Source: Pseudisothecium myosuroides (Eukaryota > Streptophyta > Bryopsida > Hypnales > Lembophyllaceae). From it: a stretch of 64,000 nucleotides of DNA. Where the stretch lies: contig OX637293.1 of the NCBI GenBank assembly GCA_951799445.1, forward strand, positions 27,590,001-27,654,000, in the 5' to 3' direction. Every line of letters begins with the position of its first letter. The stretch's first letter is position 1. The position numbers and the translations under genes are program-made. This document shows positions 33,061 through 45,700 of the stretch, piece by piece. A model generated the notes under the pieces. The model was not told the DNA's origin. It did no database searches and saw only the letters and a program-made list of their open reading frames with translations.

Positions 33061-36000
33061 CCAATCACCTTCAAATAAAATAAAAATAATCAGGTAAGAA
33101 ATGGACCTTGCTTGAAAATGGCTTGAAGTTGTAAAGCGTCATGGATTTTCATATGTAATGTTTAAATATCTATTAGGCCAGTTGTAATTACACTCAAGAT
33201 TAAGATTCCACAACTTTAAAATGTTTAATTTTTTCCATTTGAAATCCATCTTCTAGTAAATTAAAAGAAAACGGAAATGAAATGGGCCCTGGCCCCTTCA
33301 TGACCCAAATCTGCAAATGTCATGCATTTTCACAAGTAAATGTTTCAATATTGTTTATAGAAAGAGAAATTACATTGAGAGTTTACATTCCACAAGTAAT
33401 TTTAATTTATTCCCATTCGAATTCCATTTCCTTATGAATTAAAAAAAATTGCGAATGACATGGCCGTTGAATTTGAATGCCCAAATTTGAAAGTGTCATG
33501 CATTTTCACACGTCAATGTTTAATATTTTTCATAGAAGTTGGAATTCCACCTAGAGTTCACATTCCAGAAGAATTTTTAATATAATGTCATTTGAAATCC
33601 ATTTTCTTTTGAATTAAAAAAATTTGGGAGTGAAATGGCCTTTGCACTTCAATGGCCCAAATTTGAGAGAATAATACATTCTCACTCGTGAATGTTTCAA
33701 TATTTTTTATAGAAGTTGGAATTCCACATACAATTTACATTCCACAAGAATTTCTAATTTATTCCCATTTGAAATCCATTTTCTTATGAATCAAGAAAAA
33801 TTGGGAATAAAATGGCTTCGGGCCCCTTCACAGCCCACATTTGAAAATCTCATGCATTTCCACACGTGAATGTTTCAATATTTTTGATAGAAGTTGGAAT
33901 TACACCTAAGTTTACATTCCACAAAAAAATTTAATATAATTTCATTCGAAATCCATTTCCTTTGGAATTAAAAAAAATCGGGAGTGAAATGGCTGCTGTA
34001 CTTTAATGGCCCACATTTTAAGATGTCATGAATTTTGTACGTGAGTGTTTCAATTTTTTTCATAGAAGTTGGAATTACACCTACTTAGGAGTGACATTCC
34101 ACAAGAATGTTTAATTTATTCCCAATTGAAGTCCACCTTCTTTGAAATTAAAAAAAATTGGGAATGAAATGGCCCTTGGCCCCTTCATGGCCCAAATTTG
34201 AAAATGTCATGCATTTCCACACGTGAATGTTTCAATATTTTTGATAGAAGTTGGAATTACACCTAAGTTTACATTCTACAAAAAAATTTAATATAATTTC
34301 ATTCGAAATCCATTTCCTTTGGAATTAAAAAAAAACGGGAGTGAAATGGCTGCTGTACTTTAATGGCCCACATTTTAAGATGTCATGAATTTTGTACGTG
34401 AGTCTTTCAATTTTTTTCATAGCAGTTGGAATTACACCTACTTAGGAGTGACATTCCACAAGAATGTTTAATTTATTCCCAATTGAAGTCCACCTTCATT
34501 GGAATTAAAAAAAGTTGGGAATGAAATGGCTCCGGGCCCCTTCATGGCCCAAATTTGAAATTGTCATGCATTTTCACACGTCAATATTTCAATATTTTTT
34601 CATAGAAGTTGCAAATCCACCTAGGGTGAACATTCCACAAGAATTTCTAATTTATTCCTATTTGAAGTTCACCTTCTTTGGAATTAAAAAAAATTGGGAA
34701 TGAAATGGCCCTTGGCTTCTTCATGGCCCAAATTTGAAAATCTCATGCATTTCCACACGTGAATGTTTCAATATTTTTGATAGAAGTTGGAATTACACCT
34801 AAGTTTACATTCCACAAAAAAATTTAATATAATTTCATTCAAAATCCATTTCCTTTGGAATTAAAAAAAATCGGGAGTGAAATGGCTACTGTACTTAAAT
34901 GGCCCACATTTTAAGATGTCATGAATTTTGTACGTGAGTGTTTCAATTTTTTTCATAGAAGTTGGAATTACACCTACTTAGGAGTGACATTCCACAAGAA
35001 TGTTTAATTTATTCCCAATTGAAGTTCACCTTCTTTGAAATTAAAAAAAATTGGGAATGAAATGGCCCCTGGCCCCTTCGTGGCCCGAATTTGAAATTGT
35101 CATGCATTTTCACACGTCAATGTTTCAATATTTTTTTATAGAAGTTGCAAATCCACCTAGAGTGAACATTCCACAAGAATTTCTAATTTATTCCTATTTG
35201 AAGTTCACCTTCTTTGGAATTAAAAAAAATTGGGAATGAAATGGCCCTTGGCCCCTTCATGGACCAAATTTGAAAATGTCATGCATTTCCACACGTGAAT
35301 GTTTCAATATTTTTGATAGAAGTTGGAATTACACCTAAGTTTACATTCCACAAAAAAAATTAATATAATTTCATTCGAAATCCATTTCCTTTGGAATTAA
35401 AAAAAATCGGGAGTGAAATGGCTGCTGTACTTTAATGGCCCACATTTTAAGATGTCATGAATTTTGTACGTGAGTGTTTCAATTTTTTTCATAGAAGTTG
35501 GAATTACACCTACTTAGGAGTGATATTCCACAAGAATGTTTAATTTATTCCCAATTGAAGTCCAACTTCTTTGAAATTAAAAAAAATTGGGAATGAAATG
35601 GCCCCTGGCCCCTTCGTGGCCCGAATTTGAAATTGTCATGCATTTTCACACGTCAATGTTTCAATATTTTTTTATAGAAGTTGCAAATCCATCTAGAGTG
35701 AACATTCCACAAGAAATTCTAATTTATTCCTATTTGAAGTTCAGCTTCTTTGGAATTAAAAAAAATTGGGAATGAAATGGCCCTTGGCCCCTTCATGGCC
35801 CAAATTTGAAAATGTCATGCATTTCCACACGTGAATGTTTCAATATTTTTGATAGAAGTTGGAATTACACCTAAGTTTACATTCCACAAAAAAAATTAAT
35901 ATAATTTCATTCAAAATCCATTTCCTTTGGAATTAAAAAAAAACGGGAGTGAAATGGCTGCTGTACTTTAATGGCCCACATTTTAAGATGTCATGAATTT

Positions 36001-38290
36001 TGTACGTGAGTCTTTCAGTTTTTTTCATAGCAGTTGGAATTACACCTATTTAGGAGTGACAATCCACAAGAATGTTTAATTTATTCCCAATTGAAGTCCA
36101 CCTTCATTGGAATTAAAAAAAGTTGGGAATGAAATGGCTCCGGGCCCCTTCATGGCCCAAATTTGAAATTGTCATGCATTTTCACACGTCAATGTTTCAA
36201 TATTTTTTCATAGAAGTTGCAAATCCACCTAGGGTGAACATTCCACAAGAATTTCTAATTTATTCCTATTTGAAGTTCAGCTTCTTTGGAATTAAAAAAA
36301 ATTGGGAATGAAATGGCCCTTGGCCCCTTCATGGCCCAAATTTGAAAATGTCATGCATTTCCACACGTGAATGTTTCAAAATTTTTGATAGAAGTTGGAA
36401 TTACACCTCAGTTTACATTCTACAAAAATATTTAATATAATTTCATTCGAAATCCATTTCCTTTGGAATTAAAAAAAATCGGGAGTGAAATGGCTGCTGT
36501 ACTTTAATGGCCCACATTTTAAGATGTCATGAATTTTGTACGTGAGTGTTTCAATTTTTTTCATAGAAGTTGGAATTACACCTACTTAGGAGTGACATTC
36601 CACAAGAATGTTTAATTTATTCCCAATTGAAGTCCAACTTCTTTGGAATTAAAAAAGATTGGGAATGAAATGGCCCCTGGCCCCTTCGTGGCCCGAATTT
36701 GAAATTGTCATGCATTTTCACACGTCAATGTTTCAATATTTTTTTATAGAAGTTGCAAATCCACCTAGAGTGAACATTCCACAAGAATTTCTAATTTATT
36801 CCTATTTGGAGTTCAGTTTCTTTTGAATTAAAAAAAATTGGGAATGAAATGGCCCTTGGCTTCTTCATGGACCAAATTTGAAAATGTCATGCATTTCCAC
36901 ACGAGAATGTTTCAATATTTTTGATAGAAGTTGGAATTACACCTAAGTTTACATTCCACAAAAAAATGTAATATAATTTCATTCGAAATCCATTTCCTTT
37001 GGAATTAAAGAAAATCAGGAATGAAATGGCTGCTGTACTTTAATGGCCCACATTTTAAAATGTCATGAATTTTGTACGTGAGTGTTTCAATTTTTTTCAT
37101 AGAAGTTGGAATTACACCTACTTAGGAGTGACATTCCACAAGAATGTTTAATTTATTCCCAATTGAAGTCCAACTTCTTTGGAATTAAAAAAGATTGGGA
37201 ATGAAATGGCCCCTGGCCCCTTCGTGGCCCGAATTTGAAATTGTCATGCATTTTCACACATCAATGTTTCAATATTTTTTTATAGAAGTTGCAAATCCAT
37301 CTAGAGTGAACATTCCACAAGAATTTCTAATTTATTCCTATTTGGAGTTCAGCTTCTTTTGAATTAAAAAAAATTGGGAATGAAATGGCCCTTGGCCCCT
37401 TCATGGACCAAATTTGAAAATGTCATGCATTTCCACATGAGAATGTTTCAATATTTTTGATAGAAGTTGGAATTACACCTAAGTTTACAATCCACAAAAA
37501 AATTTAATATAGTTTCATTCAAAATCCATTTCCTTTGGAATTAAAAGAAAATGGGAATGAAATGAACCTTGGGTCCTGGATGGCCCAAATATGAAAATGT
37601 CATGCAATTTCACATGCGAATGTTTCAATTTTTTTTTGGAAGTTGGAATTACACCTAGAATTGAGAATGTACAAGAATTTTTAATATAGTTTCATTCGAA
37701 ATCCATTTTCTGTTGAACTAAAAAAGATCGGGAGTGAAATGGCTGCTGCACTTTAATGGCCCACATTTGAAAATGTCATGGAATTTTTATATGTGCATGC
37801 ATAAAAATTTATTTAGGAAGTTCTAATTGTTGTAGGCTTCATGTTCCACCACTATTTTCAAGTCTTGCCTATTGGAAAAGTCATCTTCACGTGAATTTAA
37901 AAAAATTGGGATTGAAATGGTCCTTGCCATTGAATGTCCCTATTCTGTAAATGTCATGAAATTTTATACATGCATGCAATTTTATTTAGGAAGTCGTAAT
38001 TACTCTAAGGCTTCAGATTAATCCACTATTTTAAAGTCTTATTGATTGAGAAATTCATGTTTACGTGAAATAAAATGAATCGTGAATGAAATGCGCTTTG
38101 TACTTTAATGGCCCAATCTTATAAATGTCATAGAATTTCATACGTCCATGCATAAAATTTTATTTAGGAAGTTCTAATTGTTCTAGGCTTCAAATTCCAC
38201 CACTATTTTCAATTTCTGATTATTGTAAACTACATCTCACGTGGAATAAAGAAAAAAAGGAATTAAATGGGCTCTGTTGTTTATGGCCAC
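33060..38290 (+). repeat. ~179-bp satellite in 536-bp trimeric higher-order units
   Basis: About 29-30 monomers, each with GGGAATGAAATGG, CATGCATTTCCACACGTGAATG, ATAGAAGTTGGAATTACACC, CATTCCACAAGAAT and TTGGAATTAAAAAAA. Monomer starts are about 176-180 bp apart. In the centre (34.1-37.5 kb) the sequence repeats far better every 536 bp, that is every third monomer: equivalent points recur at 34515, 35051, 35587 and 36123. Edge monomers (33.1-34 kb and 37.6-38.3 kb) are divergent. Nucleosome-length monomers with higher-order units are typical of plant centromeric satellites, but here the array is only 5 kb. Confidence 0.92.
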
Positions 38291-38559
38291 AAAAATCAAA
38301 TGTCATAAATTCATGAACTAGAATATAAGTTGTCCTATTTTGTATTTTCTGTCTACTGTTTTCAATGAATCCTTTTATGCAGCTATTGTAGGTGAAAATA
38401 ACATTTACAGGGATAAGATTTAATTAAAGAAGCAAATGTCAGTTATCCTTGTAATGGTATGATTTTTTATATTTAAATTTAACAACACCCTCTTTTTCTC
38501 ATTGTTTTTGAGATAATAAGAATATGTAAAACATTTATAATGTCTTTGAAAGTTTTAAG

Positions 38560-39470
38560 GATTCATTGTTGTGGGATCCTTCACTTAAATTGGATTATAG
38601 AATTTTGAACTTCTTACAATAGTTTGATACACTTGAATGCTTGTCCATTATTTCAAATTGCTGTGGGACCCTGAACTTCAATTGGATTATAGAGTTATGA
38701 ACTTTTTACAGTAGTTTTAAACTAGTGAATACTTGTGCATTATTTTAAGCCACTGGTTCTTACGGTATTTAATAGGATGATTTCCATGATTAGTAGACCG
38801 TCCATGATAGGTTAATTTGTGTTGGACATTTTCAATTTTTTCAATTTTTTTTGAAGTTGACGTAACCCTAAATCCACCACTTCTATTTGAATTCCCTATG
38901 GATATAAGCCCCCACAGCTATAGGATTCCAGACTATACTCATATCCACCTATTGTAAGTGAAAACATTGTTCGGAGGGATAAGATTGAATTAAAAAAATA
39001 AATGTTATTCTTATAGTTGTTTGATTTATTTATATTTAAATTAAATAACAGCCTATATTTCACATTGTTTTAAAAAAAAGTAAGAATATGTAAATCATTT
39101 TTAATGTTTTCAAAAGTTTTAAGGATTCATTGTTGTGGGACCCTTCACTTGAATTGGATTATAGAATTTTGAACTTTTTATAGTAATTTGATAGTGAGTG
39201 CTTGTCCATTATTTTAAATTGTTGTAGGACCTTTAACTTGAATTGGATTATAGTATTATGAACTTCTTACAGTAGTTTGATACTAGTGAGTGCTTGTCCA
39301 TTATTTTAAGCGACTGATTTTTACGATATTCACTAGGATGATTTCCGTGGTTAGTAGACGATCCATTGCAGGTTAGTATATTTTGGACATTTTCAAATTT
39401 TTCAAATATTTTTAAACCTCATGTAACCCGAAATCCACCACTTCTATTTAAATTCCCTATGGATATATGC
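38560..39470 (+). repeat. two-copy direct repeat, ~560-bp period
   Basis: AAGGATTCATTGTTGTGGGA at 38560 recurs at 39121, followed by parallel sequence through the TTATTTTAAGC and AATCCACCACTTCTATTT blocks. Each copy has an internal duplication of about 100 bp (TGTGGGACCCT...GGATTATAGA). No coding content. Confidence 0.75.
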
Positions 39471-39565
39471 CCCCCACGGCTATAGGGTCCCCGATAATAG
39501 GGTCCACAGCTATAGGATCCTCGGCTATAGGGTCGACAGCTGCAGGGTCGACAGCTGTAGGGTCC
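39470..39565 (+). repeat. short 15-bp tandem repeat
   Basis: About six imperfect units of the type GCTATAGGGTCCNCG or GCTGTAGGGTCGACA. Confidence 0.7.
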
Positions 39566-39654
39566 CCGGTTTTTAGGGTTTCAGGGTGAACACGGAAGCT
39601 TTGTCTTGCACCTTCTCTTGTTTGTGGGTTCCTGGATTTTTTGTCCTCATTTTT

Positions 39655-39830
39655 GGCATGCTTGATTCTTGCTTGATCCCCGCTTGATTCCCGCTTGATT
39701 CCCGAATTCTGGCTTCGTGGTGGTGCTTCGAGCTTGCAGCGTTGATTCCAGCTTGATCCCCGCTTGATTCCTGCTTGATTCCCGAATTCTGGCTTCGTGG
39801 TGGTGCTTCGAGCTTGCAGCGCGCCTTCGT
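39655..39830 (+). repeat. 80-bp tandem duplication
   Basis: Blocks with GCTTGATTCCCGCTTGATTC, CCGAATTCTGGCTTCGTGG and TGGTGCTTCGAGCTTGCAGC occur twice, 80 bp apart (GAATTCT at 39704 and 39784). Short CTTGATTCC(C) units are also tandem inside each copy. Confidence 0.8.
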
Positions 39831-40189
39831 TCTTTTTTAAGTCTTCTGATTTGAAAAATCTCCCGCGCTCCGACGTCTCCGGTTTTCCGAGGTTTCCGGC
39901 GTGCGACGTTGTTGTAGCTTGCATCGGGTTGGGAGGCGTGGCTACGGCGTGAGCCAACGGGGGTGCGACGCGCGGCGACGGGCTGGGAGGTTCAGGGTCG
40001 AGCTTCCGCCATCGTTTCGTGGTGCGGTTGAGGCTTCCAACTCTTCAGGTGAGGCTTTCAATTCAAGTGTCGATGCGCATCGTTTTGGGGTTTGTTTTGG
40101 GGTTTGTTTTGGCAGTCGATAACGAGGGAAACAAATGCGCCATAGAAATGTGAGTTGGTCAGATTTTTGCAATTGTGCTTTAGGGTTTA

Positions 40190-40645
40190 AGCCGTGGAAC
40201 GATTCCGTGTTTGTGCTTCCAGTGGACAGTGTGACAGTGTGAGGGTCACGGTTGAACAATTCCGTGTTTGAGCTTCCAGTGGACAGTCAGAGGGTTTTAC
40301 GGTTTAACGATTCCGTGTTTGGGCTTCAGTGGACAGTGTGAGGGTTACGGTATCACGATTCCGTGTTTGTGCTTCAGTGGACACTGTGAGGGTTACGGTG
40401 GAAGGATTCCGTGTTTGTGCTTCCAGTGGACAGTGTAAGGGTTACGCTTGAACACTTCCGTGCTTGTGCTTCCATTGGAGAGGGTGAGGGTTACGGCTGA
40501 ACGATTCCGTGTTTGTGCTTCCATTGGAGAGGGTGAGGGTTTTACGGTTGAACGATTCTGTGTTGTGCTTCCATTGGAGAGGGTGAGGGTTTTGTTTGAA
40601 CGATTTAGTATTTGAGCTTCCAGTGGACAGTGTGAGGGTTTAGGT
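40190..40645 (+). repeat. ~50-bp tandem repeat, about nine copies
   Basis: Units with GAACGATTCCGTGTTTG, TGCTTCCAGTGGACAGTG and TGAGGGTTACGG, varying in length and sequence. They lie in the non-coding region upstream of the ParB/HAD-like gene. Confidence 0.8.
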
Positions 40646-41533
40646 TTGTGGCGTTCAGGTAATATTCATGTGGAGTCCAGGAATTGGTGAAAAGAGAAGT
40701 CATTGATCTCAGCGTTTAGGGTATTTTCATGCGGGAGCCTAGAAATCAATTTGTAAGAGAAGGCATTCATGTCTTTTTCGTTTTGATTCCCAGTCTAGTA
40801 GTATGCCGATTTTCAATGTTGACAGTCCAGCTGCTGCGTGATGAGTGAAAATGATCAATTAGGATTCGTTTGTTTCGTGGCAATTTCTACGTGGTCTGGA
40901 ATTGGGAATCTAAATTGAGAAACAATTTGTGTAACGTAAGAGTGGACAATTCTATGAATCAGTCGCTCGGGTTTGGGCTGCAAAGACTAAGTCCTGTCTT
41001 TCGGATTGCTTTACTGTAGGGTGTGGTTGCAGAGGAATTAACGATTTCTCATTGTCAATGCTCGCAGATTCCATGAGTTTTTTGGCAACTGCTGCTGCGC
41101 TGTTGTTTGGGTTGGAAGATCTGTTCAACTGTTAGCAGGTTTCATGATTTAATTGAGAAGAGGACGTGAAGGACCCAGCTCTCCCTGCACAGCTTAGAGA
41201 TCCAGAGACCTGCCGTCAAATCTTGTGTTCTCGGTCGGGTTGGAAGCTGCTTGAAGCTGGTGGGCACGCTTGCTCGGGCATTCTCCGGTAATGATTCACT
41301 GTTCCATTCTGTTGTTTGTCCTGTAAATGAAGACATTGATCTCTTTCCGTGCAGTTGTATTGAAATCCCGTGAACTGAGGCACTGGAACCCTGTAATGTC
41401 TCAAACCCCTCTCGATCAATGGCAGTTTACCTCGATCCGTCCCAATTCATCTCGACCGAAGTGTCTTCTTTCCCAAAACGAGGGAAACAAAAGATGTAAT
41501 ATGAGTAGAACTAGAACCCAGCCAATACAATTG
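40646..41533. other. non-coding stretch, possible promoter and leader region
   Basis: No repeated structure or convincing frame seen. It lies just before the dense palindrome cluster and upstream of the ParB/HAD-like gene, so transcription may start here, but I see no clear TATA box. Confidence 0.4.
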
Positions 41534-42720
41534 AACTATCTTCGAGTTAAATATTAGAGTCCTTGCCCAGTTATTTTAACTCGAGTCGAGCTAAACTGTC
41601 CAAAAACTTTTCAAACATTAAAAAAAAGAACAAAGAAGCTGCCCTACACGAAACCAGCGTCCAAAAATCCAACAATTTAACTCGAATCGAGATAAACATA
41701 GTAGAACGCACATAAAATCAGATAACTAACAACTAGATCCGACAAACAGAACATAATTTAACTCGACCCGAGATAAAATAAACCTAAGAAAAATGAGTCA
41801 AAGCCGTCATCTACTAACTCGACCCAAGATAAAACTGGTAGGACCAAAGACCACAGATACAGAAAGAGCTAAGCCTAATTTAACTCGGCCCGAGATGAAA
41901 TGTCCAAAAAACAACCGAGAACCTCCTGCTAATAAGTTCATAAGAGTAGAAACTAATAGAACGTAAGAAGAAAATAATACCTTCAACTTGGTCAGTCAAA
42001 GGCAGCCCTCACACAACTCGACAAAAGATAAAATGATGCATAGAAAGACTGTCCTCCGAAATCGAACCTTTAACTCGACGCGAGATAAACAACTGAAAAC
42101 GACCAACAAGAATCGATAAAACAAAGCCTATCCTAACTCGACCCGAGATAAAATGACATGAACAATCAAACAAGGACACCCTATTTTCTACTCGACCCGA
42201 GATAAAACCTCAGTGACTGGCTACAGAGAGAACGGATATTTCACGACCACCCAAACTAAAAGTAAGGCAAGCATAAATCAAACTGCATAACTCGAAACGA
42301 GTGAAATAAACTGTGAGCAAACGAGATGAGAAGCTAACATGCAATAATATACACAAAGAAAAAAATCAGATAAATACAACTCGGTCAGAAATATAGAGGA
42401 GAAAATCAAAATATGTAAGCCAGTAAATGAGTAACAGGAGTCAACAAGTCTGTTAAAGCTCTAAGAAGCCGCCAAAGAAAAACCATAAATAGAAGAACAG
42501 ATGGCCAAAATGAGAAGTCATCTCGAATCGAGTTAAAACATAGTGAAAACCATAGCGAAACCCAAAGTCAACTGGAAGCACCTAACTAAAGTAATAGGGA
42601 GGTAATATAGTAAAGACCATAGCATCTAGTTAACTCGAATCGAGATAAATAACCCAAAGAGCATCCGGAAAACCCAAACAGCTAAGCAAATGGTAGTCAA
42701 CTCGACTCGAGATAAACTGA
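41534..42720. promoter_or_regulatory. dense cluster of palindromic AACTCG-NNN-CGAGTT motifs
   Basis: About 14 copies, 45-110 bp apart, upstream of and up to 27 bp before the first coding exon: near 41577, 41669, 41756, 41818, 41881, 42015, 42070, 42133, 42192, 42290, 42521, 42632 and 42699. Consensus TTTA-AACTCG-NNN-CGAGAT-AAA; some copies have one degenerate arm (CCAAGAT, CAAAAGAT). Such a density cannot be chance. The form (6-bp arms, 3-bp spacer) suits a dimeric DNA-binding protein. Confidence 0.85.
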
Positions 42721-42746
42721 CAGATTGTATTTTCATTGCTGAACAG

Positions 42747-45700
42747 ATGGAATCTCACAAAGAGAAACTCGAAACACACTTCAAGGTCTTCAAAATACCC
42801 GAAGACAATGCAGAAGAATACGGGGACCTGGACGTATTGGGAGAATGCTGGGAGTGGAAAGAGCCCGATCAAGTGGAGTTCTGGACGACCATGCTTGTTC
42901 CAATGTCCACAGAGCTTAGCTTCATGACCAAGTACAAGAGGTCCGAAGCGAACCTGCCGGTGTCACTGCATGAGTCTATCAGAGAAGTCACGACAGGACC
43001 AGATGGGATTGTTTTTGTATGTTGCAAAACAACTGACCCCGACCAGCAAGAAGAATATCTCTTCTCGTACGTTGTACACACGCGGAAGACTATATACTCC
43101 GTCTCAACGTACTACACCAGCCTAACTAATTCAAGCTTCCAGGATCTGCAGAAAGACCTGGAAAAGAATATAGCTGATAAGAAGTGGGTCGCTAAAGACG
43201 GGGGGCCGCTTATATGGAAATCTCTGGCGTCCAAGCTCAACGCACTGATCAAGTCGTTCGACTACATGAAAGTCAGCGTGGACGAAAGACTGAAGAGGCT
43301 GGCTTCAATGTCCCTGACACGAGATTACAGCAGCCAAGGCGGGAGCCAGACGTCTCTGGTTTTGACAACGCCGGAGACCGATCGGAGCCACACAAAGAAG
43401 AAAACGACCGAGCGTTTCTCTAGAGGTAACCCAGCCGAGATCCCTCCACCAGTTGCAAAAGGCCGCAAGAAGAAAGGAGCTGCAGAGAGTGAGAAATCCA
43501 ATCTAGGCGAAACCAGCATGGCCTCCGAAATTCTCAACATACCAGAGGACATCGGAGGCCATGTAAAGGAAATAAAATATGTGGAGTCCTGCAAGTCCTA
43601 TGATGATTACTGGAAGGAGTGCATGGACTCATATGTCGAGGGGATTGGGCTCCACTTAAGAATCCCCTTGGACCAGCTAGAGACGCCTCCTCAAACATTG
43701 AACATCCGCGAGCTGGAGGAGGGTGGCGTGAAGAAGTCACTCAATTTCCTTCTGAACATGCCAGACCCAGACAAGAAGATGACCTTGTGCGTCATGCCTC
43801 AGGACCAGACGAAGAAACCAGGGAAGTTCGAAGACATCAAAGACTGCAAGTTCTGGATGGTCAACGGCCAGCATTGCGTGGAGGCGTCCAAACGGATGCA
43901 GAAAATGGACCAAATCAAGAAAGAGAAGGCAGATAAGTTCAAGGTGTGGGAGTGCTTTGTGGTTTGGAACAAAGACCATAGGATAATCCGGAAAATTTCT
44001 GCATATTATAACCGGGTGAACCATTTCCAGAACTTCATGCCAACATGGGCGACAAATATTATTGGGGCACGATACGTATGGACACAAATGGGTAGCCCAA
44101 CTCCACCAAGGGAGGCAACCGAGTTGGGAAAACCGGTTAGGCCCATAAAACAAACATCCAAGGATGTGAACAACGCTATCCAATTTGCGGTAATGTTTTA
44201 ACTCGGCTCGAGTTGAATAGTGCTTCCGAATTTCTATGCATGTCGGCTCGTGATGAACCTTCGTATTTCCTGTTTATGCTTCAAGTTCATGCAGGACTTA
44301 TCTCGATGCGAGTTAAAACACCTTACACCCCTTTACTAACCTGATCTCAGTACCTGTCACCAGGACTTCAAAAAAGCTGTCAAGCTCCGGTTCTCCATGA
44401 TCGACGCGAAGAGAAATCAAAAGGATGTGAACCAAAAGAAAGATATGGACATTCACAACGAAATAAAGATTATTACGGCGGCCCCGGATGTCTATGACTT
44501 GTGGAGTCAGGTCATCTCCAGTCATGCCCAAGGCGAGCTCATTAGTCCCGACTCCATGACGAATTTCAAGCACACCAAGGGCTGGGACGCAGAGAAGGAC
44601 GGAGTGATAACCCGAGAGTTTTTCAAGTGGATGGGGAACTGCTCGGAGTCCGACCTGAAGCGCCTGGCACTTCATTTGTTGAACAGGACCAAGGATTGGT
44701 CCTTGCCGTACCCAAAGGTCACCATGAAGTCCACCAAGAAGGTGATCCCCGAAACTTGTAACGCGAAGGAGTGGCTTGAGAGGTGCAAGCGGAAGACGGC
44801 TGTGAAGAGGCAACTCCATACCCTGAAGCCGGCTCTCAAACTCTATGATAAGGAAGGCAACTACAAGAAGAAAGAGTGGAAGAAGTTTAAGAAAGATTAC
44901 AACGTCACAAGGGCCACGAAGAACACGCTTGTCACTGCACCTGGGGAGCAGTTCTTCTCGCTGTCCAAGTTGCCTTCCAACAAGTTCAAGACTTTGGGAG
45001 AGCTGTCTGGGATAGCAAAAGAGTTCTTCAATGTCTTTCTGGAGAGCAAGGGCCGGTTTGTGAAGCCGGAGGTGAGGGCGTTCTTCAGGCCCTACAAAAT
45101 GAAGGATGATGTCCTTGGAGAGTGGGACACCAATGTGTGGAGCGAATCGAAGAAATCGACTTTGAAGTTGGCTGTCATGGACTTCAGAAACATCCCGGGG
45201 ATCGATGACAAGGATTTGAAGTCCGAAGCCGACGCATATTATGAGTCGTTCCTCTCACTTCTGGAGACATATGTGGACCCTGCTGTTACCGACCCTCAGG
45301 TTTGGCTCTGGATCTGTGGGGAGAAGGAGGTGGAGGTCGACCTACGAAACTACATTCGGGTCTCCTCGTTTGGGACGTCGTATTCGGTGCAGTATGCGGA
45401 ATACATTCTTGGGCCGTTTGAGCGGGTTGCAGACGTCCCAGAGAGAAGCAAAGGGGCCAGGGATCCTATTCAATTGATCTTCTTGGTGAAGAATGGGATG
45501 ACGCCAAAGACAACAAGGATTCCAAGGCGTTTTACTGTTGCCCAGAAGTCCAGGCACAACATTCGCAAGCAGGGTTATGAGATTGACTACAGGTTGTACA
45601 ACACGGAGCTTCGCATGGAGTTCTACATGAAGGTGTTTGACCTGTTTGTATCACCCCGAGAGGAAGTTCTGTCGATTTTCGCTGGAGGGAAGATTACCTA

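Noticed and set aside
34515..36311. Four 62-residue frames repeating every 536 bp
   Set aside because: They fall at the same place in each satellite higher-order unit and simply reflect the repeat.
39457..39957. 166-residue minus-strand frame ending in repeated DPIAVDP-like peptides
   Set aside because: It spans the 15-bp and 80-bp tandem repeats; its composition follows the repeats and no domain is seen.
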